Assembly: GCA_016292045.1 (NCBI GenBank)
Contig: JAEEZX010000030.1
Coordinates: 1-64,000 of the forward strand
Origin: Bacteroidaceae bacterium
Lineage (GTDB): Bacteria; Bacteroidota; Bacteroidia; Bacteroidales; Bacteroidaceae
Reading direction: 5' to 3'
Length of the DNA stretch: 64,000 nt
In this document: positions 33,823-44,281 of the stretch, piece by piece
How the letters are laid out: every line of letters starts with the position of its first letter
Position numbering within the stretch: the first letter of the stretch is position 1
Notes under the pieces: generated by a model
The model's input: only the letters and a program-made list of their open reading frames with translations
What the model was told of the DNA's origin: nothing
The model's database searches: none
Made by a program: the position numbers and the translations under genes

Positions 33823-35325
33823 ATGAGTGACAGATTGTTCATTTTTGACACCACACTCCGTGATGGCGAACAGGTCCCCGGTTGCCAGCTGAACACCGTA
33901 GAAAAGATTCAGGTGGCCCGTCAGCTGGAAGCCCTTGGTGTGGATGTTATTGAAGCAGGTTTTCCTGTGTCGAGTCCCGGCGACTTCAACAGCGTGGTGG
34001 AAATCTCCAAGGCTGTGACATGGCCCACTATTTGCGCCCTTACACGTGCTGTGGAGAAAGATATCGATGTGGCGGCCGAGGCGCTGAAACATGCAAAACG
34101 AGGCCGTATCCATACGGGTATCGGTACGTCTGAAAGCCACATCCGATACAAGTTCAACTCGACACCTGAGGAAATCATCGAGAGAGCTGCGGCTGCGGTA
34201 AGGTATGCCAAGAAGTATGTGGAGGACGTTGAGTTCTATGCCGAGGATGCAGGCCGTACGGACAATGAGTATCTGGCTCGTGTCATCGAGGCTGTGACGA
34301 AGGCTGGTGCTACGGTGTGCAACATCCCCGATACAACGGGTTTTCGCACTCCCTACGAATACGGAGAAAAGATAAAGTACCTCTACGAGCATGTCGACGC
34401 TTTCGCAGCAGGGAAGAGTATCCTCTCCACCCACTGCCACAACGACCTGGGTATGGCAACGGCCAACACGGTGAGCGGTGTGCTCAACGGAGCCCGTCAG
34501 GCAGAGGTGACCATCAACGGTATCGGCGAGCGTGCCGGTAACACTTCTCTTGAAGAGGTGGCAATGATATTCAAGTTGCATTCCGATTTGGGTATTTCCA
34601 CAAATATCACAACGGAGAAGATATACCCCACCAGCCGTATGGTGTCCAGCCTCATGAATATGCCCGTGCAGCCCAACAAGGCTATCGTGGGACGTAATGC
34701 TTTCGCGCATTCCAGCGGAATCCATCAGGACGGTGTGTTGAAGAATGCATCCACTTACGAAATCATGGACCCCAAGAGCGTAGGTATCGATGATAATGCC
34801 ATCGTGCTTACAGCGCGTTCCGGTCGTGCAGCTCTCAAGCACCGTCTTTCGGTTAACGGTATCGATATCGACGGCGAGAAGTTGGATAAAGTTTATCAGG
34901 ACTTCCTTGCTCTTGCAGACAAGAAGAAGGATATCACGGACGACGATATCCTGATGCTGGCGGGCGCAGAGCGTAGTGCGACACACAATGTGAAGCTCGA
35001 CTATCTGCAGGTGACAACCGGCAAGGGAGTGCGTAGTGTGGCATCTATTGGTCTGGATATCGCCGGTGAGAAATTTGAAGCCGCAGCTTCAGGCAACGGT
35101 CCTGTGGATGCTGCCATCAAGGCTCTCAAGTGCATCATCAAGCGCACTATGACACTGAAGGAGTTCACCATTCAGGCAATCTCCAAGGGTAGTGACGACG
35201 TGGGTAAGGTGCATATGCAGGTGGAGTACGACGGCCACTTGTATTACGGCTTCGGCGCTAATACAGATATCGTAACCGCCTCCGTAGAGGCTTACATCGA
35301 TTGTATCAATAAATTCAAGAAATGA
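33823..35325 (+). CDS. leuA: 2-isopropylmalate synthase
   Basis: A 500-residue enzyme that condenses acetyl-CoA with 2-oxoisovalerate, the first step of leucine synthesis. HMGL-like barrel with [14 protein letters not shown] at 9-22 and the metal pair HCHNDLG near 207-213; [11 protein letters not shown] near 230. The C-terminal LeuA regulatory dimerisation domain (about 370-500) gives leucine feedback control in the family. First gene of leuACD-cimA-leuB; its stop overlaps the leuC start by 4 bp. Confidence 0.96.
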   Translation: MSDRLFIFDTTLRDGEQVPGCQLNTVEKIQVARQLEALGVDVIEAGFPVSSPGDFNSVVEISKAVTWPTICALTRAVEKDIDVAAEALKHAKRGRIHTGIGTSESHIRYKFNSTPEEIIERAAAAVRYAKKYVEDVEFYAEDAGRTDNEYLARVIEAVTKAGATVCNIPDTTGFRTPYEYGEKIKYLYEHVDAFAAGKSILSTHCHNDLGMATANTVSGVLNGARQAEVTINGIGERAGNTSLEEVAMIFKLHSDLGISTNITTEKIYPTSRMVSSLMNMPVQPNKAIVGRNAFAHSSGIHQDGVLKNASTYEIMDPKSVGIDDNAIVLTARSGRAALKHRLSVNGIDIDGEKLDKVYQDFLALADKKKDITDDDILMLAGAERSATHNVKLDYLQVTTGKGVRSVASIGLDIAGEKFEAAASGNGPVDAAIKALKCIIKRTMTLKEFTIQAISKGSDDVGKVHMQVEYDGHLYYGFGANTDIVTASVEAYIDCINKFKK

Positions 35326-36710
35326 AGACACTTTTCGATAAGATTTGGGATGCCCACGTCGTTCAGAACGTGGAGGACGGTCCCACCCAACTGTACATTG
35401 ATCGTCTGTATGCTCACGAGGTGACATCTCCTCAGGCATTCGACACATTGCGCGATAAGGGCATCAAGCCTTTCCGTCCTGAGCGTATCGTAGCAATGCC
35501 CGACCACAACACACCTTCCGACCAGCAGGAGCGCATTGACGATCCCGTAGGTCGCAAGCAGGTAGAGACACTTCAGAAAAACTGTGAGGAATTTGGTATC
35601 CGTCATTTTGCGATGGGTACCAAGGACAACGGTATCATCCATGTGGTAGGTCCCGAGAAGGGCCTCTCGCTGCCCGGTATGACCATTGTGTGCGGCGACT
35701 CCCACACCTCCACTCACGGTGCTGTGGGCGCTATCGCTATGGGCATCGGCACAAGTGAGGTGGCTCAGGTGCTCGCCTCCCAATGCATCCTGCAGCAGAA
35801 GCCCAAGACGATGCGTATCAATATTGAAGGCACTCTACCGAAGGGTACCACTGCTAAGGATGTGGCTCTGTATATCATGGCCCGCATGACAACATCCGGA
35901 GCAACGGGTTATGCTGTGGAATACGCAGGCAGCACCATCCGTTCGATGTCGATGGAGGGACGTCTGACATTGTCGAACCTCTCTATTGAGATGGGTTCAC
36001 GTGCCGGTATCATTGCTCCCGACGAGACGACATTCGCTTATCTGAAGGGTCGTGAGTACGCTCCCAAGGGTGAAGCCTGGGACAAGGCTGTGGAGGAATG
36101 GAAGAAGCTTTATTCCGACGAGGGTGCTGTGTTCGATAAGGAAGTGACGTATCGTGCGGAGGATATCGCTCCCCGTATCACATACGGAACGAATCCCGGT
36201 GCGGGTATAGCAGTGGATGAGTGCATTCCCGAGTTGAAGGATATTCCGGAGGCTGAACAGGCTCAGTTCCTCTCAATGCTGGATTATATGCAGTTTAAGC
36301 CCGGCGAGAAACTCGAAGGTCATCCTGTGGATTACGTGTTCCTCGGTGCTTGCACCAACGGTCGTATAGAGGACTTCCGCGCCTTTGCTTCGGTGGTCAA
36401 GGGTAAGAAGAAAGCCGATAGCGTTGTTGCGTGGCTTGTGCCCGGTTCGTGGCTTGTGCGCCAGCAGATTATTGACGAAGGTATAGACAAGATATTGGAA
36501 GAGGCCGGTTTTGAACTGCGTCTCCCGTCATGTTCCTCATGTCTGGCAATGAATCCCGACAAGGTGCCTGCCGGCAAGCTTTCCATATCCACTTCAAACC
36601 GTAACTTCGTGGGTCGTCAGGGTCCCGGTGCCCGTACGGTTCTGGCATCGCCACTCACCGTAGCCGCCAGCGCTATCACAGGTAAGATTACTGATCCCCG
36701 TAAACTCTAA
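35322..36710 (+). CDS. leuC: 3-isopropylmalate dehydratase large subunit
   Basis: A 462-residue aconitase-family subunit that isomerises 2- to 3-isopropylmalate with LeuD. The three cysteines that hold the [4Fe-4S] cluster are visible in GACTNGR (about 343) and [11 protein letters not shown] (about 403-413). [12 protein letters not shown] near 124 is the active-site loop. The start overlaps leuA and leuD begins 5 bp after the stop. Confidence 0.97.
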   Translation: MKTLFDKIWDAHVVQNVEDGPTQLYIDRLYAHEVTSPQAFDTLRDKGIKPFRPERIVAMPDHNTPSDQQERIDDPVGRKQVETLQKNCEEFGIRHFAMGTKDNGIIHVVGPEKGLSLPGMTIVCGDSHTSTHGAVGAIAMGIGTSEVAQVLASQCILQQKPKTMRINIEGTLPKGTTAKDVALYIMARMTTSGATGYAVEYAGSTIRSMSMEGRLTLSNLSIEMGSRAGIIAPDETTFAYLKGREYAPKGEAWDKAVEEWKKLYSDEGAVFDKEVTYRAEDIAPRITYGTNPGAGIAVDECIPELKDIPEAEQAQFLSMLDYMQFKPGEKLEGHPVDYVFLGACTNGRIEDFRAFASVVKGKKKADSVVAWLVPGSWLVRQQIIDEGIDKILEEAGFELRLPSCSSCLAMNPDKVPAGKLSISTSNRNFVGRQGPGARTVLASPLTVAASAITGKITDPRKL

Positions 36711-36715
36711 GCACT

Positions 36716-37330
36716 ATGGCCAAACAGAAATTCAATATCATAGAGTCCACGTGCATTCCCGTGGAGATAGACAACTGTAACACCGACCTCATCATCCCGG
36801 CCCGTTACCTTGCTTCCACAACGCGTGACCCGAAGTTCTTCGGCGATGCTTTCATGCATGATCTGCGTTACGACAGCGAGGGAAATCCCGTGAAGAATTT
36901 CGTGATGAATCTGCCCCAATACTCAGAGGCTCCCCGTGAAGGTGTACACGAGATTATCATCGGTGGTCAGAACTGGGGCAGCGGTTCCAGCCGTGAGCAC
37001 GCAGCATGGGCTATCAGCGGATATGGAGTGAGAGTGGTAATCTCAAGTTCTTTTGCCGATATCCATCGCAATAACCTTTTGAACTGCTTCGTGCTTCCCG
37101 TAGTGGTAAGCCGCGAGTTCCAGCAGGAGCTTTTTGCTACGGTGAAGGCCGACCCAAGTGCTAAGGTGCGCGTGGATGTGCCCAATCAGACGGTGACAAA
37201 TCTTTCTACGGGACATTCAGAGACATTCCCCATAAATTCATACAAGAAGTATTGTCTGGAAAATGCTTTCGACGATATTGACTTCTTGCTTAGTAATACA
37301 GATAAAATAGAAGCTTTTGAGAAGCATTGA
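36716..37330 (+). CDS. leuD: 3-isopropylmalate dehydratase small subunit
   Basis: A 204-residue swivel-domain subunit partner of LeuC. Conserved LIIPARYL (about 22) and GGQNWGSGSSREHAAWAI (about 83-100) place the substrate-binding serines. It ends inside the first codons of the next gene (14-bp overlap), which implies coupled translation. Confidence 0.96.
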   Translation: MAKQKFNIIESTCIPVEIDNCNTDLIIPARYLASTTRDPKFFGDAFMHDLRYDSEGNPVKNFVMNLPQYSEAPREGVHEIIIGGQNWGSGSSREHAAWAISGYGVRVVISSSFADIHRNNLLNCFVLPVVVSREFQQELFATVKADPSAKVRVDVPNQTVTNLSTGHSETFPINSYKKYCLENAFDDIDFLLSNTDKIEAFEKH

Positions 37331-38834
37331 AATATTAGATACGACACTGCGCGACGGTGAACAGACTTCCGGTGTGGCATTCTCTGCCCCGGAGAAGTTG
37401 TCCATAGCGCGCAAGTTGCTCGAAGAGGTCAAGGTGGATCGTATCGAAGTGGCGTCGGCACGTGTGTCCGACGGTGAGCTCGAGTGCGTGAAGGCTGTGT
37501 GCCAGTGGGCTGCTGAGGCAGATATGCTGCAGCGTGTTGAAGTGCTTGGTTTCTGCGATGACGGTAAATCCATCCAGTGGATAAAGGACGCTGGTGCCCG
37601 TGTGCTTAACTTATTGTGCAAAGGGAGTGAAAAACACTGTCGTGGGCAGCTCTCCAAAACACCGGAAGAGCACTTTGCCGACATAAAACGCAATGTGGCT
37701 ATGGCTGTTGAGGCCGGACTTGAGGTAAATGTATATCTTGAGGACTGGTCTAACGGAATGAAAGATTCGCCAGACTACGTGCTTAAGATGGTTGATGTGC
37801 TTCAGCATACTCCGATACGTCGTTTTATGCTCCCCGATACGCTCGGCGTGTTGTCTCCGAGAGAAACAAGGCAATTTGTGCGCCAGATGGTGGAGCGTTA
37901 TCCCGATGTGCATTTCGACTTCCATGCTCACAATGATTACGATCTGGCTGTGGCAAACGTGCTTAATGCGGTGGAAGAAGGCTGTTCTGGTATACATTGC
38001 ACAGTCAACGGATTAGGTGAACGTGCAGGAAACGCCTCTCTGGCTTCTGTGGTCGCAGTGCTCAATGATATGGCCTCTGTGGAGGTTCATGTTGAGGAAA
38101 AAAGTATTGTGTCAGCTTCACGTATGGTGGAAAGCTACAGCGGTATGGCTCTTGCAGCCAACCAACCGATTGTCGGCGAAAATGTATTTACGCAGACGGC
38201 AGGTGTTCATGCCGACGGTGACAAAAAAGCCGGTCTCTATGTGAACCGCCTTCTGCCGGAACGTTTCGGGCGCTCCAGAGAATATGCTTTGGGCAAGATG
38301 TCGGGTAAGGCAAATATTGAGCAAAATCTGCGCCTCTTGGGCATAAATCTCTCTGAGGAGGATATGCGCAAGGTGACACACAGGATTAACGAACTGGGTG
38401 ACAAGAAGGAGAAAGTCACTATCGACGACCTTCCGTTCATCATTTCGGATGTCCTCCATCATACATCCGCGAACGAGCGCATCAAACTTGTTTCATACAT
38501 GGTCTCTACGGCATACGGCCTTCATCCGCAGGCTGTTGTGAAACTGGAAGTTGATGGTAAACAATATGAGGAGTCGGCAACGGGGGACGGTCAGTATGAT
38601 GCTTTCGTGCGTGCTGTACGTCATATTTATCGTAATGCTCTCGGGCGGACCTTCCCATGGCTCTCCAATTATCAGGTTACCATACCGCCAGGCGGTCGCA
38701 CAGATGCTCTCGTGCAGACAGCAATATCATGGCAGTATGAGGGTAAGACGTATCGCACAAGGGGCTTGGATGCAGACCAGACCGAGGCTGCAATAAAGGC
38801 AACAATTAAGATGCTTAATCTCTTAGAAGAATAA
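37317..38834 (+). CDS. citramalate/2-isopropylmalate synthase paralogue
   Basis: A 505-residue second member of the LeuA family in the operon. [16 protein letters not shown] is at 8-23, the metal motif is [13 protein letters not shown] near 203-215, and a C-terminal LeuA dimerisation domain spans about 380-500. It differs from LeuA in substrate-side segments ([28 protein letters not shown]) and matches the Bacteroidetes proteins annotated as (R)-citramalate synthase, which would feed isoleucine synthesis from pyruvate through LeuCDB. The acceptor substrate is not proven. The start appears to be TTG at 37317, within leuD; no in-frame ATG is available. Confidence 0.8.
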   Translation: MRSIEILDTTLRDGEQTSGVAFSAPEKLSIARKLLEEVKVDRIEVASARVSDGELECVKAVCQWAAEADMLQRVEVLGFCDDGKSIQWIKDAGARVLNLLCKGSEKHCRGQLSKTPEEHFADIKRNVAMAVEAGLEVNVYLEDWSNGMKDSPDYVLKMVDVLQHTPIRRFMLPDTLGVLSPRETRQFVRQMVERYPDVHFDFHAHNDYDLAVANVLNAVEEGCSGIHCTVNGLGERAGNASLASVVAVLNDMASVEVHVEEKSIVSASRMVESYSGMALAANQPIVGENVFTQTAGVHADGDKKAGLYVNRLLPERFGRSREYALGKMSGKANIEQNLRLLGINLSEEDMRKVTHRINELGDKKEKVTIDDLPFIISDVLHHTSANERIKLVSYMVSTAYGLHPQAVVKLEVDGKQYEESATGDGQYDAFVRAVRHIYRNALGRTFPWLSNYQVTIPPGGRTDALVQTAISWQYEGKTYRTRGLDADQTEAAIKATIKMLNLLEE

Positions 38835-38850
38835 TATAAATAAGAAAAAT

Positions 38851-39930
38851 ATGAAACTCAAAATCGCTGTTTTGGCCGGTGACGGTATCGGACCGGAGAT
38901 TATGGAACAAGGTGTGGCTGTGCTCAGTGCTGTAGCAGAGAAGTTCGGCCATGAGGTAACATACAAAGAGGCACTCTGCGGTGCTCACGCCATTGATGAG
39001 GTGGGTGATCCTTTCCCCGAGGAGACCTTCCGCACGTGTGAGGAAGCAGATGCTGTTCTCTTCGCTTCTGTGGGTGATCCTAAGTTTGATAACAACCCCA
39101 CGGCAAAGGTGCGCCCGGAACAAGGACTCCTTGCTATGCGCAAGAAGTTGGGTCTGTATGCCAACATACGCCCGGTGGAGACTTTCGAATGCCTGATTCA
39201 TAAATCGCCTCTCAAGGATTCTCTGGTGCGTGGTGCAGATTTTATATGCATCCGTGAGTTGACTGGCGGTATGTATTTCGGTCAGAAGAAAGAACCCTCT
39301 GTCAATGCCGATGGTGTGGAAGATGCTTATGACACCAATTACTATTCGCGTCCTGAGGTGGAGCGTATTCTTAAGGTTGGCTATCAGTATGCTCGTCAGC
39401 GCCGTAAGCATCTTACGGTGGTGGACAAGGCAAACGTTCTTGCTTCCAGCCGTCTGTGGCGTAAGATAGCTCAGGAGATGGCTCCTCAGTATCCTGATGT
39501 GAAGACCGACTTTATGTATGTCGATAATGCGGCAATGCGCATGATTCAGGAACCAACTTTCTTTGATGTAATGGTGACAGAGAATACATTCGGTGATATA
39601 CTTACCGACGAGGGTTCTGTGATTACCGGTTCTATGGGTCTTCTGCCAAGTGCTTCTACGGGTAGTTCCACTCCTGTCTTCGAACCCATTCATGGTTCTT
39701 GGCCTCAGGGTAAGGGTCTCAATATCGCCAACCCCTTGGCACAGATTCTTTCTGTGGCTATGCTTTTCGAGTACTTTGACCTCAAGGAAGAGGGCCGTCT
39801 CGTGCGCGAAGCAGTGAATGCTTCTCTCGATGCAAATGTTCGCACTCCGGAAATTCAGGTTGAGGGTGCTCCCAAGTATGGTACGAAGGAAGTGGGCGCG
39901 TGGATTGTTGATTACATTAACAAGAAGTGA
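38851..39930 (+). CDS. leuB: 3-isopropylmalate dehydrogenase
   Basis: A 359-residue NAD-dependent dehydrogenase that oxidises and decarboxylates 3-isopropylmalate. [12 protein letters not shown] at 11-22, the substrate arginine region (ANIRPVETF near 107, [10 protein letters not shown] near 137), the YD loop near 190 and [19 protein letters not shown] near 246 are all present. It is the last leu gene; the TPR gene overlaps its stop by 4 bp (GTGA). Confidence 0.96.
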   Translation: MKLKIAVLAGDGIGPEIMEQGVAVLSAVAEKFGHEVTYKEALCGAHAIDEVGDPFPEETFRTCEEADAVLFASVGDPKFDNNPTAKVRPEQGLLAMRKKLGLYANIRPVETFECLIHKSPLKDSLVRGADFICIRELTGGMYFGQKKEPSVNADGVEDAYDTNYYSRPEVERILKVGYQYARQRRKHLTVVDKANVLASSRLWRKIAQEMAPQYPDVKTDFMYVDNAAMRMIQEPTFFDVMVTENTFGDILTDEGSVITGSMGLLPSASTGSSTPVFEPIHGSWPQGKGLNIANPLAQILSVAMLFEYFDLKEEGRLVREAVNASLDANVRTPEIQVEGAPKYGTKEVGAWIVDYINKK

Positions 39931-40664
39931 TTCTCCAAATCCTGATAACAATACTTATGTGGGCGGCCGTCGTGTCGCCCACATTTGCCATGTCGCCGGT
40001 GGATTCTATTGCCGTCAGCGACACATCCGATATTGCTGCCGTAAGGGTAAATGCGGCGGATTCTGCGCAGGTGCTGATTGCTATGTGCACAAAGATGCTG
40101 CGTGAGTCCCCTCACAATGTTCCCGTACGCTTGCGGCGTGCAGCTCTTTACCAGTGGATGGGTGCGGACGAGAAGGCGCTTTCCGACTACAATCTCATCC
40201 TTGAGGACCAGCCCTCTTGTGAGGATGCCCTCCTTTTCCGTGCTGATATTTTTCGTCGCCAACGCTCTTTCCGTCTGGCGCGTGCTGATTACGAACGTCT
40301 TATACAGATTCGTCCAAATAATTTGAAGGCCTGTCTGGGACTGGCTATTACCAACGATGAGAGCGGACGTCCCCGTGAGGCAATGGATCAGATGAATGTA
40401 ATAGTGGAGGCGTGGCCCGAGGAAGCCTTGCCGTATCTTGTGCGTGGCGAAATGTTTATGCGCCGCGGAATATATCCGCAGGCACTGATGGATTTTGATG
40501 AGAGTATTCGCTTGGATCCGACAAATCCGGATGCCTATCTTTCGCGAGGCATATACTATAAGCATCGCCGCAAGTCGTCTCTGGCGCGTGAAGATTTCCG
40601 TCGTGCCGTAGAGTTGGGTGCTGATGCCAATTACGTTTACAGTTTGCTCCGTGATCTTCGCTGA
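39927..40664 (+). CDS. secreted TPR-repeat protein
   Basis: A 245-residue protein. It begins with GTG overlapping the leuB stop, giving a signal peptide ([21 protein letters not shown]). About five tetratricopeptide repeats follow ([67 protein letters not shown]). TPR proteins serve as scaffolds in the periplasm. Coupling to leuB appears to be transcriptional convenience rather than pathway logic. The 3' end overlaps the comEC-like gene. Confidence 0.7.
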   Translation: MILQILITILMWAAVVSPTFAMSPVDSIAVSDTSDIAAVRVNAADSAQVLIAMCTKMLRESPHNVPVRLRRAALYQWMGADEKALSDYNLILEDQPSCEDALLFRADIFRRQRSFRLARADYERLIQIRPNNLKACLGLAITNDESGRPREAMDQMNVIVEAWPEEALPYLVRGEMFMRRGIYPQALMDFDESIRLDPTNPDAYLSRGIYYKHRRKSSLAREDFRRAVELGADANYVYSLLRDLR

Positions 40665-41685
40665 TGGCTCCTGCTATGATTTTATTGGGCATCTGGGTGT
40701 CACGTCGCAAGTGTTCGCGCAGATGGTGGAGCAACGGCTCTCGTCATGCGGGTTATCTGAGGAAGCGCTGGAACAGGTCTTCGCACTCACGCTCGGGCAT
40801 CGCGACACGTCTTCGCCATTGATGCAGCTTTTTCGCGCCGGCGGTGTCAGCCATGTGATGGCGCTCTCTGGTTTGCATCTCGGGATTTTCTGTGCTACTT
40901 TTTCTCCTTTCATCGCATTGGTGCGGAGGAAAATGGGACCGGTGACGGTAAGAATTGCTGTGGTGTTTTTAGTTCTGTTGGCTGTGTGGTTTTACGTATG
41001 TGTCGCACGCTGGCCGATGTCTATGGTACGTGCAGCTACGATGCTATCCATCTCTTTGCTCTTTGCGCTGACACCATACCGTTTGAGGCTTTTGTATGTA
41101 TGGTTTCTCTCAGTAATGCTGATTCTTATCATCACACCGCGAAATGCAACAGATATAGGTTTTCAGCTTTCTGCGGTGGCGATGCTGGCAATTGCGCTGT
41201 GCTGTGATAGGGAAGAAGAGAAAGACTCAGAATCGCTTCTGCAAGATCCCACGTCTTTACAGAGAAACCGACCTTCGCGGAATGAAGAGAAAAGCGTATG
41301 GAAACGGCTAAAAGATATCGTGGTGGAGTGGGTAAAGATTAGTTTCTGGTGTCAGATGTTCACAGCTCCTCTTGTGGCGCACTATTTCGGCACTTTCGTG
41401 CCGCATGCCTTAGTGACATCCGTAGTAGTGACGGCATATACGAGTGCTGTCGTGTACTTGTGCTTTATTCTTATCGCTTCACTCTTTCTTCTCCCGGAAT
41501 TCATATCCGATTTTCTGGCACAAAGCATCAACGGTTTGCTGTGGATACAGACAGAAGCACTCCGCGCATTCACAGCGTTTGCGGGAGCAGGACTGGAGGG
41601 GGTAAAATGGTCTTGGTTTGCAGTCGCGTTGTGGTACGCCTGCGTTACCTTGTTTATAATGCAGCGAGGTCGGCTGCGGCTTTGA
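40624..41685 (+). CDS. ComEC/Rec2 channel-domain protein, short form
   Basis: A membrane protein of about 353 residues carrying the ComEC competence domain, with the signature HVMALSGLHLGI near 77-88, PMSMVRAATM near 130 and about seven to eight transmembrane helices. Classical ComEC has an N-terminal OB/DUF4131 domain and often a C-terminal metallo-beta-lactamase domain; both are missing. ComEC forms the inner-membrane DNA channel. The frame overlaps the TPR gene; ATG 40624 is used, GTG 40618 or GTG 40651 are alternatives. Its last 32 bases overlap the convergent rpe gene. Confidence 0.75.
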   Translation: MPITFTVCSVIFADGSCYDFIGHLGVTSQVFAQMVEQRLSSCGLSEEALEQVFALTLGHRDTSSPLMQLFRAGGVSHVMALSGLHLGIFCATFSPFIALVRRKMGPVTVRIAVVFLVLLAVWFYVCVARWPMSMVRAATMLSISLLFALTPYRLRLLYVWFLSVMLILIITPRNATDIGFQLSAVAMLAIALCCDREEEKDSESLLQDPTSLQRNRPSRNEEKSVWKRLKDIVVEWVKISFWCQMFTAPLVAHYFGTFVPHALVTSVVVTAYTSAVVYLCFILIASLFLLPEFISDFLAQSINGLLWIQTEALRAFTAFAGAGLEGVKWSWFAVALWYACVTLFIMQRGRLRL

Positions 41686-42295
41686 GGGGGTCTGCCTGAC
41701 CGAATACGGCACTGCCGGCAACAAGGACATCTGCGCCGGCTTCACGGAGACGACGGCCGGTGTCCAGGTTGACTCCACCGTCAATTTCAATAAGAGCCTT
41801 CGAACCGGTACGCTCTATCATGGCACGCAACGCCTTCACCTTGTCTATTGTATGTTCGATGAATCGCTGACCTCCGAAACCGGGATTGACGCTCATGAGA
41901 AGCACCATATCGACATCTCTGATGATATCTTCAAGAACGGATACCGGCGTCGAGGGGTTGAGAGTAACACCTGCGTGCATACCTGCTTCGTGAATCTGAC
42001 CAATTACGCGGTGGAGATGGGGGCATGCTTCGTAGTGCACATTCATCATATACGCTCCCAGAGCTTTGACTTCCGGTATGAATTTTTCCGGCTGGACAAT
42101 CATGAGGTGAACATCGAGGGGCTTTTCGCATAATTTGGCAACGGCGCGCAGCACAGGAAAGCCAAAAGAGATATTGGGAACAAAAACTCCGTCCATAACG
42201 TCAAGGTGGAGCCAGGAGGCTGCACTTTGATTGAACCATGACATTTCCTTTTCAAGGTTACGGAAATCAGCAGCAAGTAGAGATGGTGCAAGCAT
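41654..42295 (-). CDS. rpe: ribulose-phosphate 3-epimerase
   Basis: A 213-residue TIM barrel that interconverts ribulose 5-phosphate and xylulose 5-phosphate. LAPSLLAADF at 2-11, HLDVMDGVFVPNISFG at 31-46, HLMIVQPEKFI near 60, the phosphate-binding MSVNPGFGGQRFI near 138 and EIDGGVNL near 172 are all intact. It is monocistronic and convergent with the comEC-like gene. Confidence 0.96.
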   Translation of the reverse strand: MLAPSLLAADFRNLEKEMSWFNQSAASWLHLDVMDGVFVPNISFGFPVLRAVAKLCEKPLDVHLMIVQPEKFIPEVKALGAYMMNVHYEACPHLHRVIGQIHEAGMHAGVTLNPSTPVSVLEDIIRDVDMVLLMSVNPGFGGQRFIEHTIDKVKALRAMIERTGSKALIEIDGGVNLDTGRRLREAGADVLVAGSAVFGQADPLKAAADLAAL

Positions 42296-42410
42296 AGTTG
42301 ATATTGATTTTCTGCCACAAAAATATCAAAAAAACATGAAATAAGCAAAAAAAACGAGAAAAAACGAAAAAAGTTTAGTATAAGCGGTCGTTGAAAGTGA
42401 AAATAGTCGT

Positions 42411-42418
42411 ACCTTTGC
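42411..42418 (+). promoter_or_regulatory. promoter -7 box of rplM-rpsI
   Basis: TACCTTTG 59 bases before rplM. Confidence 0.7.
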
Positions 42419-42477
42419 ACGCCGATTATTATCAAAAGGGTGAAAAATCTTAGTAGTAAACAAACAAAAAACAAAGA

Positions 42478-42939
42478 ATGGACACTTTAAGTTACAAGAC
42501 CATCTCTGTCAACAAGCAAACGGCCAAGAAGGAGTGGGTTGTGGTAGATGCCACAGACCAGGTACTGGGTCGTATGGCAAGTAAGGTGGCAAAACTCCTT
42601 AGAGGTAAGTACAAGCCTGAGTTCACACCTCATGTGGACTGTGGCGACAATGTGATTATCATCAACGCCGACAAGATTCAGATCAGTGGTAAGAAGATGA
42701 CTGACCGCGTGTATCTGCGCTACACGGGTTATCCCGGTGGTCAGCGTCCTGAGACTCCCGCTAGCATCCTGGCTAAGAAGGGTGGTGCCGACAAGCTCAT
42801 CCGTCGCGTGGTGAAGGGTATGTTGCCAAAGAACAAGCTGGCAGACCGTCTCATCAACAACCTTTATATCTATGAGGGTGGTGAGCATCAGCAGCAGGCA
42901 CAGCAGCCTAAGGCAATTGATATTAACCTCTACAAATAA
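42478..42939 (+). CDS. rplM: ribosomal protein L13
   Basis: A 153-residue 50S protein. WVVVDATDQVLGRMASKVAKLLRG and YTGYPGG... are family landmarks; the C-terminus GEHQQQAQQPKAIDI is Bacteroidetes-like. Followed by rpsI after 11 bp, the usual L13-S9 operon. Confidence 0.98.
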   Translation: MDTLSYKTISVNKQTAKKEWVVVDATDQVLGRMASKVAKLLRGKYKPEFTPHVDCGDNVIIINADKIQISGKKMTDRVYLRYTGYPGGQRPETPASILAKKGGADKLIRRVVKGMLPKNKLADRLINNLYIYEGGEHQQQAQQPKAIDINLYK

Positions 42940-42950
42940 TAAGAAGAGAG

Positions 42951-43337
42951 ATGGAAACAGTAAATGCATTGGGACGCCGCAAGAGTGCCGTTGCACGTGT
43001 ATACGTGAACGAGGGTAGCGGTAAGATTACCATCAATAAGAGAGATCTTACAGAATACTTCCCCAGCCCTATTCTGCAGTTCGTTGTTAAGCAGCCTCTG
43101 GTTGCTGTTGACGCAGTGGAGAAGTATGATATCAAGGTAACATTGTGTGGTGGTGGATACACAGGACAGAGTCAGGCTTTGCGTTTGGCCATTGCCCGTG
43201 CGCTGGTGAAGATCAACGCTGAGGACAAGGCAGCTTTGCGCGCTGAGGGCTTCATGACACGTGACAGCCGTGAGGTAGAGCGTAAGAAGCCGGGTCGTCC
43301 AAAGGCACGCCGCAGATTCCAGTTCAGTAAGCGTTAA
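42951..43337 (+). CDS. rpsI: ribosomal protein S9
   Basis: A 128-residue 30S protein. ALGRRKSAVARVYV opens the protein, GGGYTGQSQALRLAIARAL lies in the middle, and the C-terminal tail KARRRFQFSKR is the one that reaches P-site tRNA in the family. Confidence 0.98.
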   Translation: METVNALGRRKSAVARVYVNEGSGKITINKRDLTEYFPSPILQFVVKQPLVAVDAVEKYDIKVTLCGGGYTGQSQALRLAIARALVKINAEDKAALRAEGFMTRDSREVERKKPGRPKARRRFQFSKR

Positions 43338-43483
43338 TGCCCAAAGGACGGAATGTTTAGTATCTAAACTCGCGAGACTCCTAAAAATCGGGGGACTACT
43401 CGGGGGTTGATTCTAAAGAAAATGTTCTTCCGGAAGAAGGACAGGAATTAAAAGGAAAGTAAACAAAAAATAAAGACACAATT
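43338..43483 (+). promoter_or_regulatory. leader region of rpsB with a 14-bp palindrome
   Basis: The 146-bp gap contains gtttag/ctaaac (about 43359-43373), two GGGGG-containing segments (atcgggggactactcggggg), and the perfect palindrome TTCTTCCGGAAGAA at 43425-43438. No TA-n2-TTTG box is seen, so rpsB-tsf probably receives read-through from rpsI. Structured leaders with S2 autoregulation are known upstream of rpsB in other bacteria; here it is a candidate only. Confidence 0.4.
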
Positions 43484-44281
43484 ATGTCAAGAGTAAATTT
43501 TGAAACCCTTTTGGAGGCAGGCTGTCACTTCGGCCACCTCAAGAGAAAGTGGAATCCCGCTATGGCTCCCTATATCTTCAAGGAGCTGAATGGCATCCAC
43601 ATTATCGACCTTCACAAGACGGCTGTTATGGCCGATACCGCTGCCGAGGCACTGAAGCAGATTGCCAAGAGCGGTAAGAAGGTTCTGTTTGTTGCTACTA
43701 AGAAGCAGGCTAAGAGCGTTGTAGCCGAGAAGGCTACCAGCGTGGGCATGCCTTACGTTATCGAGCGTTGGCCCGGTGGCATGCTGACCAACTTCCCCAC
43801 AATCCGCAAGGCTGTGAAGAAGATGGCAAATATCGACAGACTGATGGCTGACGGTACTTACAGCAATCTCTCCAAGCGTGAGATTCTGCAGGTGAGCCGC
43901 CAGAGAGCTAAGTTGGAGAAGAACCTCGGTTCTATTGCAGACCTGAACCGTCTGCCGAGCGCTCTCTTCGTTGTTGACGTTCTCAAGGAGCAGATTGCAG
44001 TGAAGGAGGCAAACCGTCTGGGTATTCCCGTATTCGGTATTGTTGACACCAACTCAAATCCCGATAACGTTGATTTCGTAATTCCTGCAAACGACGATGC
44101 CAGCAAGAGCATCGAGGTGATTCTCGACGCATGCTGTCAGGCTATCCAGGAAGGTCTGGAAGAGCGTAAGGCTGAGAAGGTTGACGAGAAGCCCGCAAAG
44201 GAAGACAAGAAGAAGGCTGCTGAGGAGGCTGTAGAAGAGGCTCCCGCTGCTGAACCCGAAAAGAAGGAGGAAGAAGCATGA
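43484..44281 (+). CDS. rpsB: ribosomal protein S2
   Basis: A 265-residue 30S protein. FETLLEAGCHFGHLKRKWNP, the RWPGGMLTNFPTI block and the GIPVFGIVDTNSNPDNVDFVIP segment are all standard. The C-terminus carries an acidic and lysine-rich extension (about 225-265) typical of Bacteroidetes. The stop overlaps the tsf start. Confidence 0.98.
   Translation: MSRVNFETLLEAGCHFGHLKRKWNPAMAPYIFKELNGIHIIDLHKTAVMADTAAEALKQIAKSGKKVLFVATKKQAKSVVAEKATSVGMPYVIERWPGGMLTNFPTIRKAVKKMANIDRLMADGTYSNLSKREILQVSRQRAKLEKNLGSIADLNRLPSALFVVDVLKEQIAVKEANRLGIPVFGIVDTNSNPDNVDFVIPANDDASKSIEVILDACCQAIQEGLEERKAEKVDEKPAKEDKKKAAEEAVEEAPAAEPEKKEEEA

Noticed and set aside
33697..34986. Open frame of 429 codons on the minus strand opposite leuA
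   Set aside because: Opposite a complete leuA gene, with no signal, promoter or recognisable domain.
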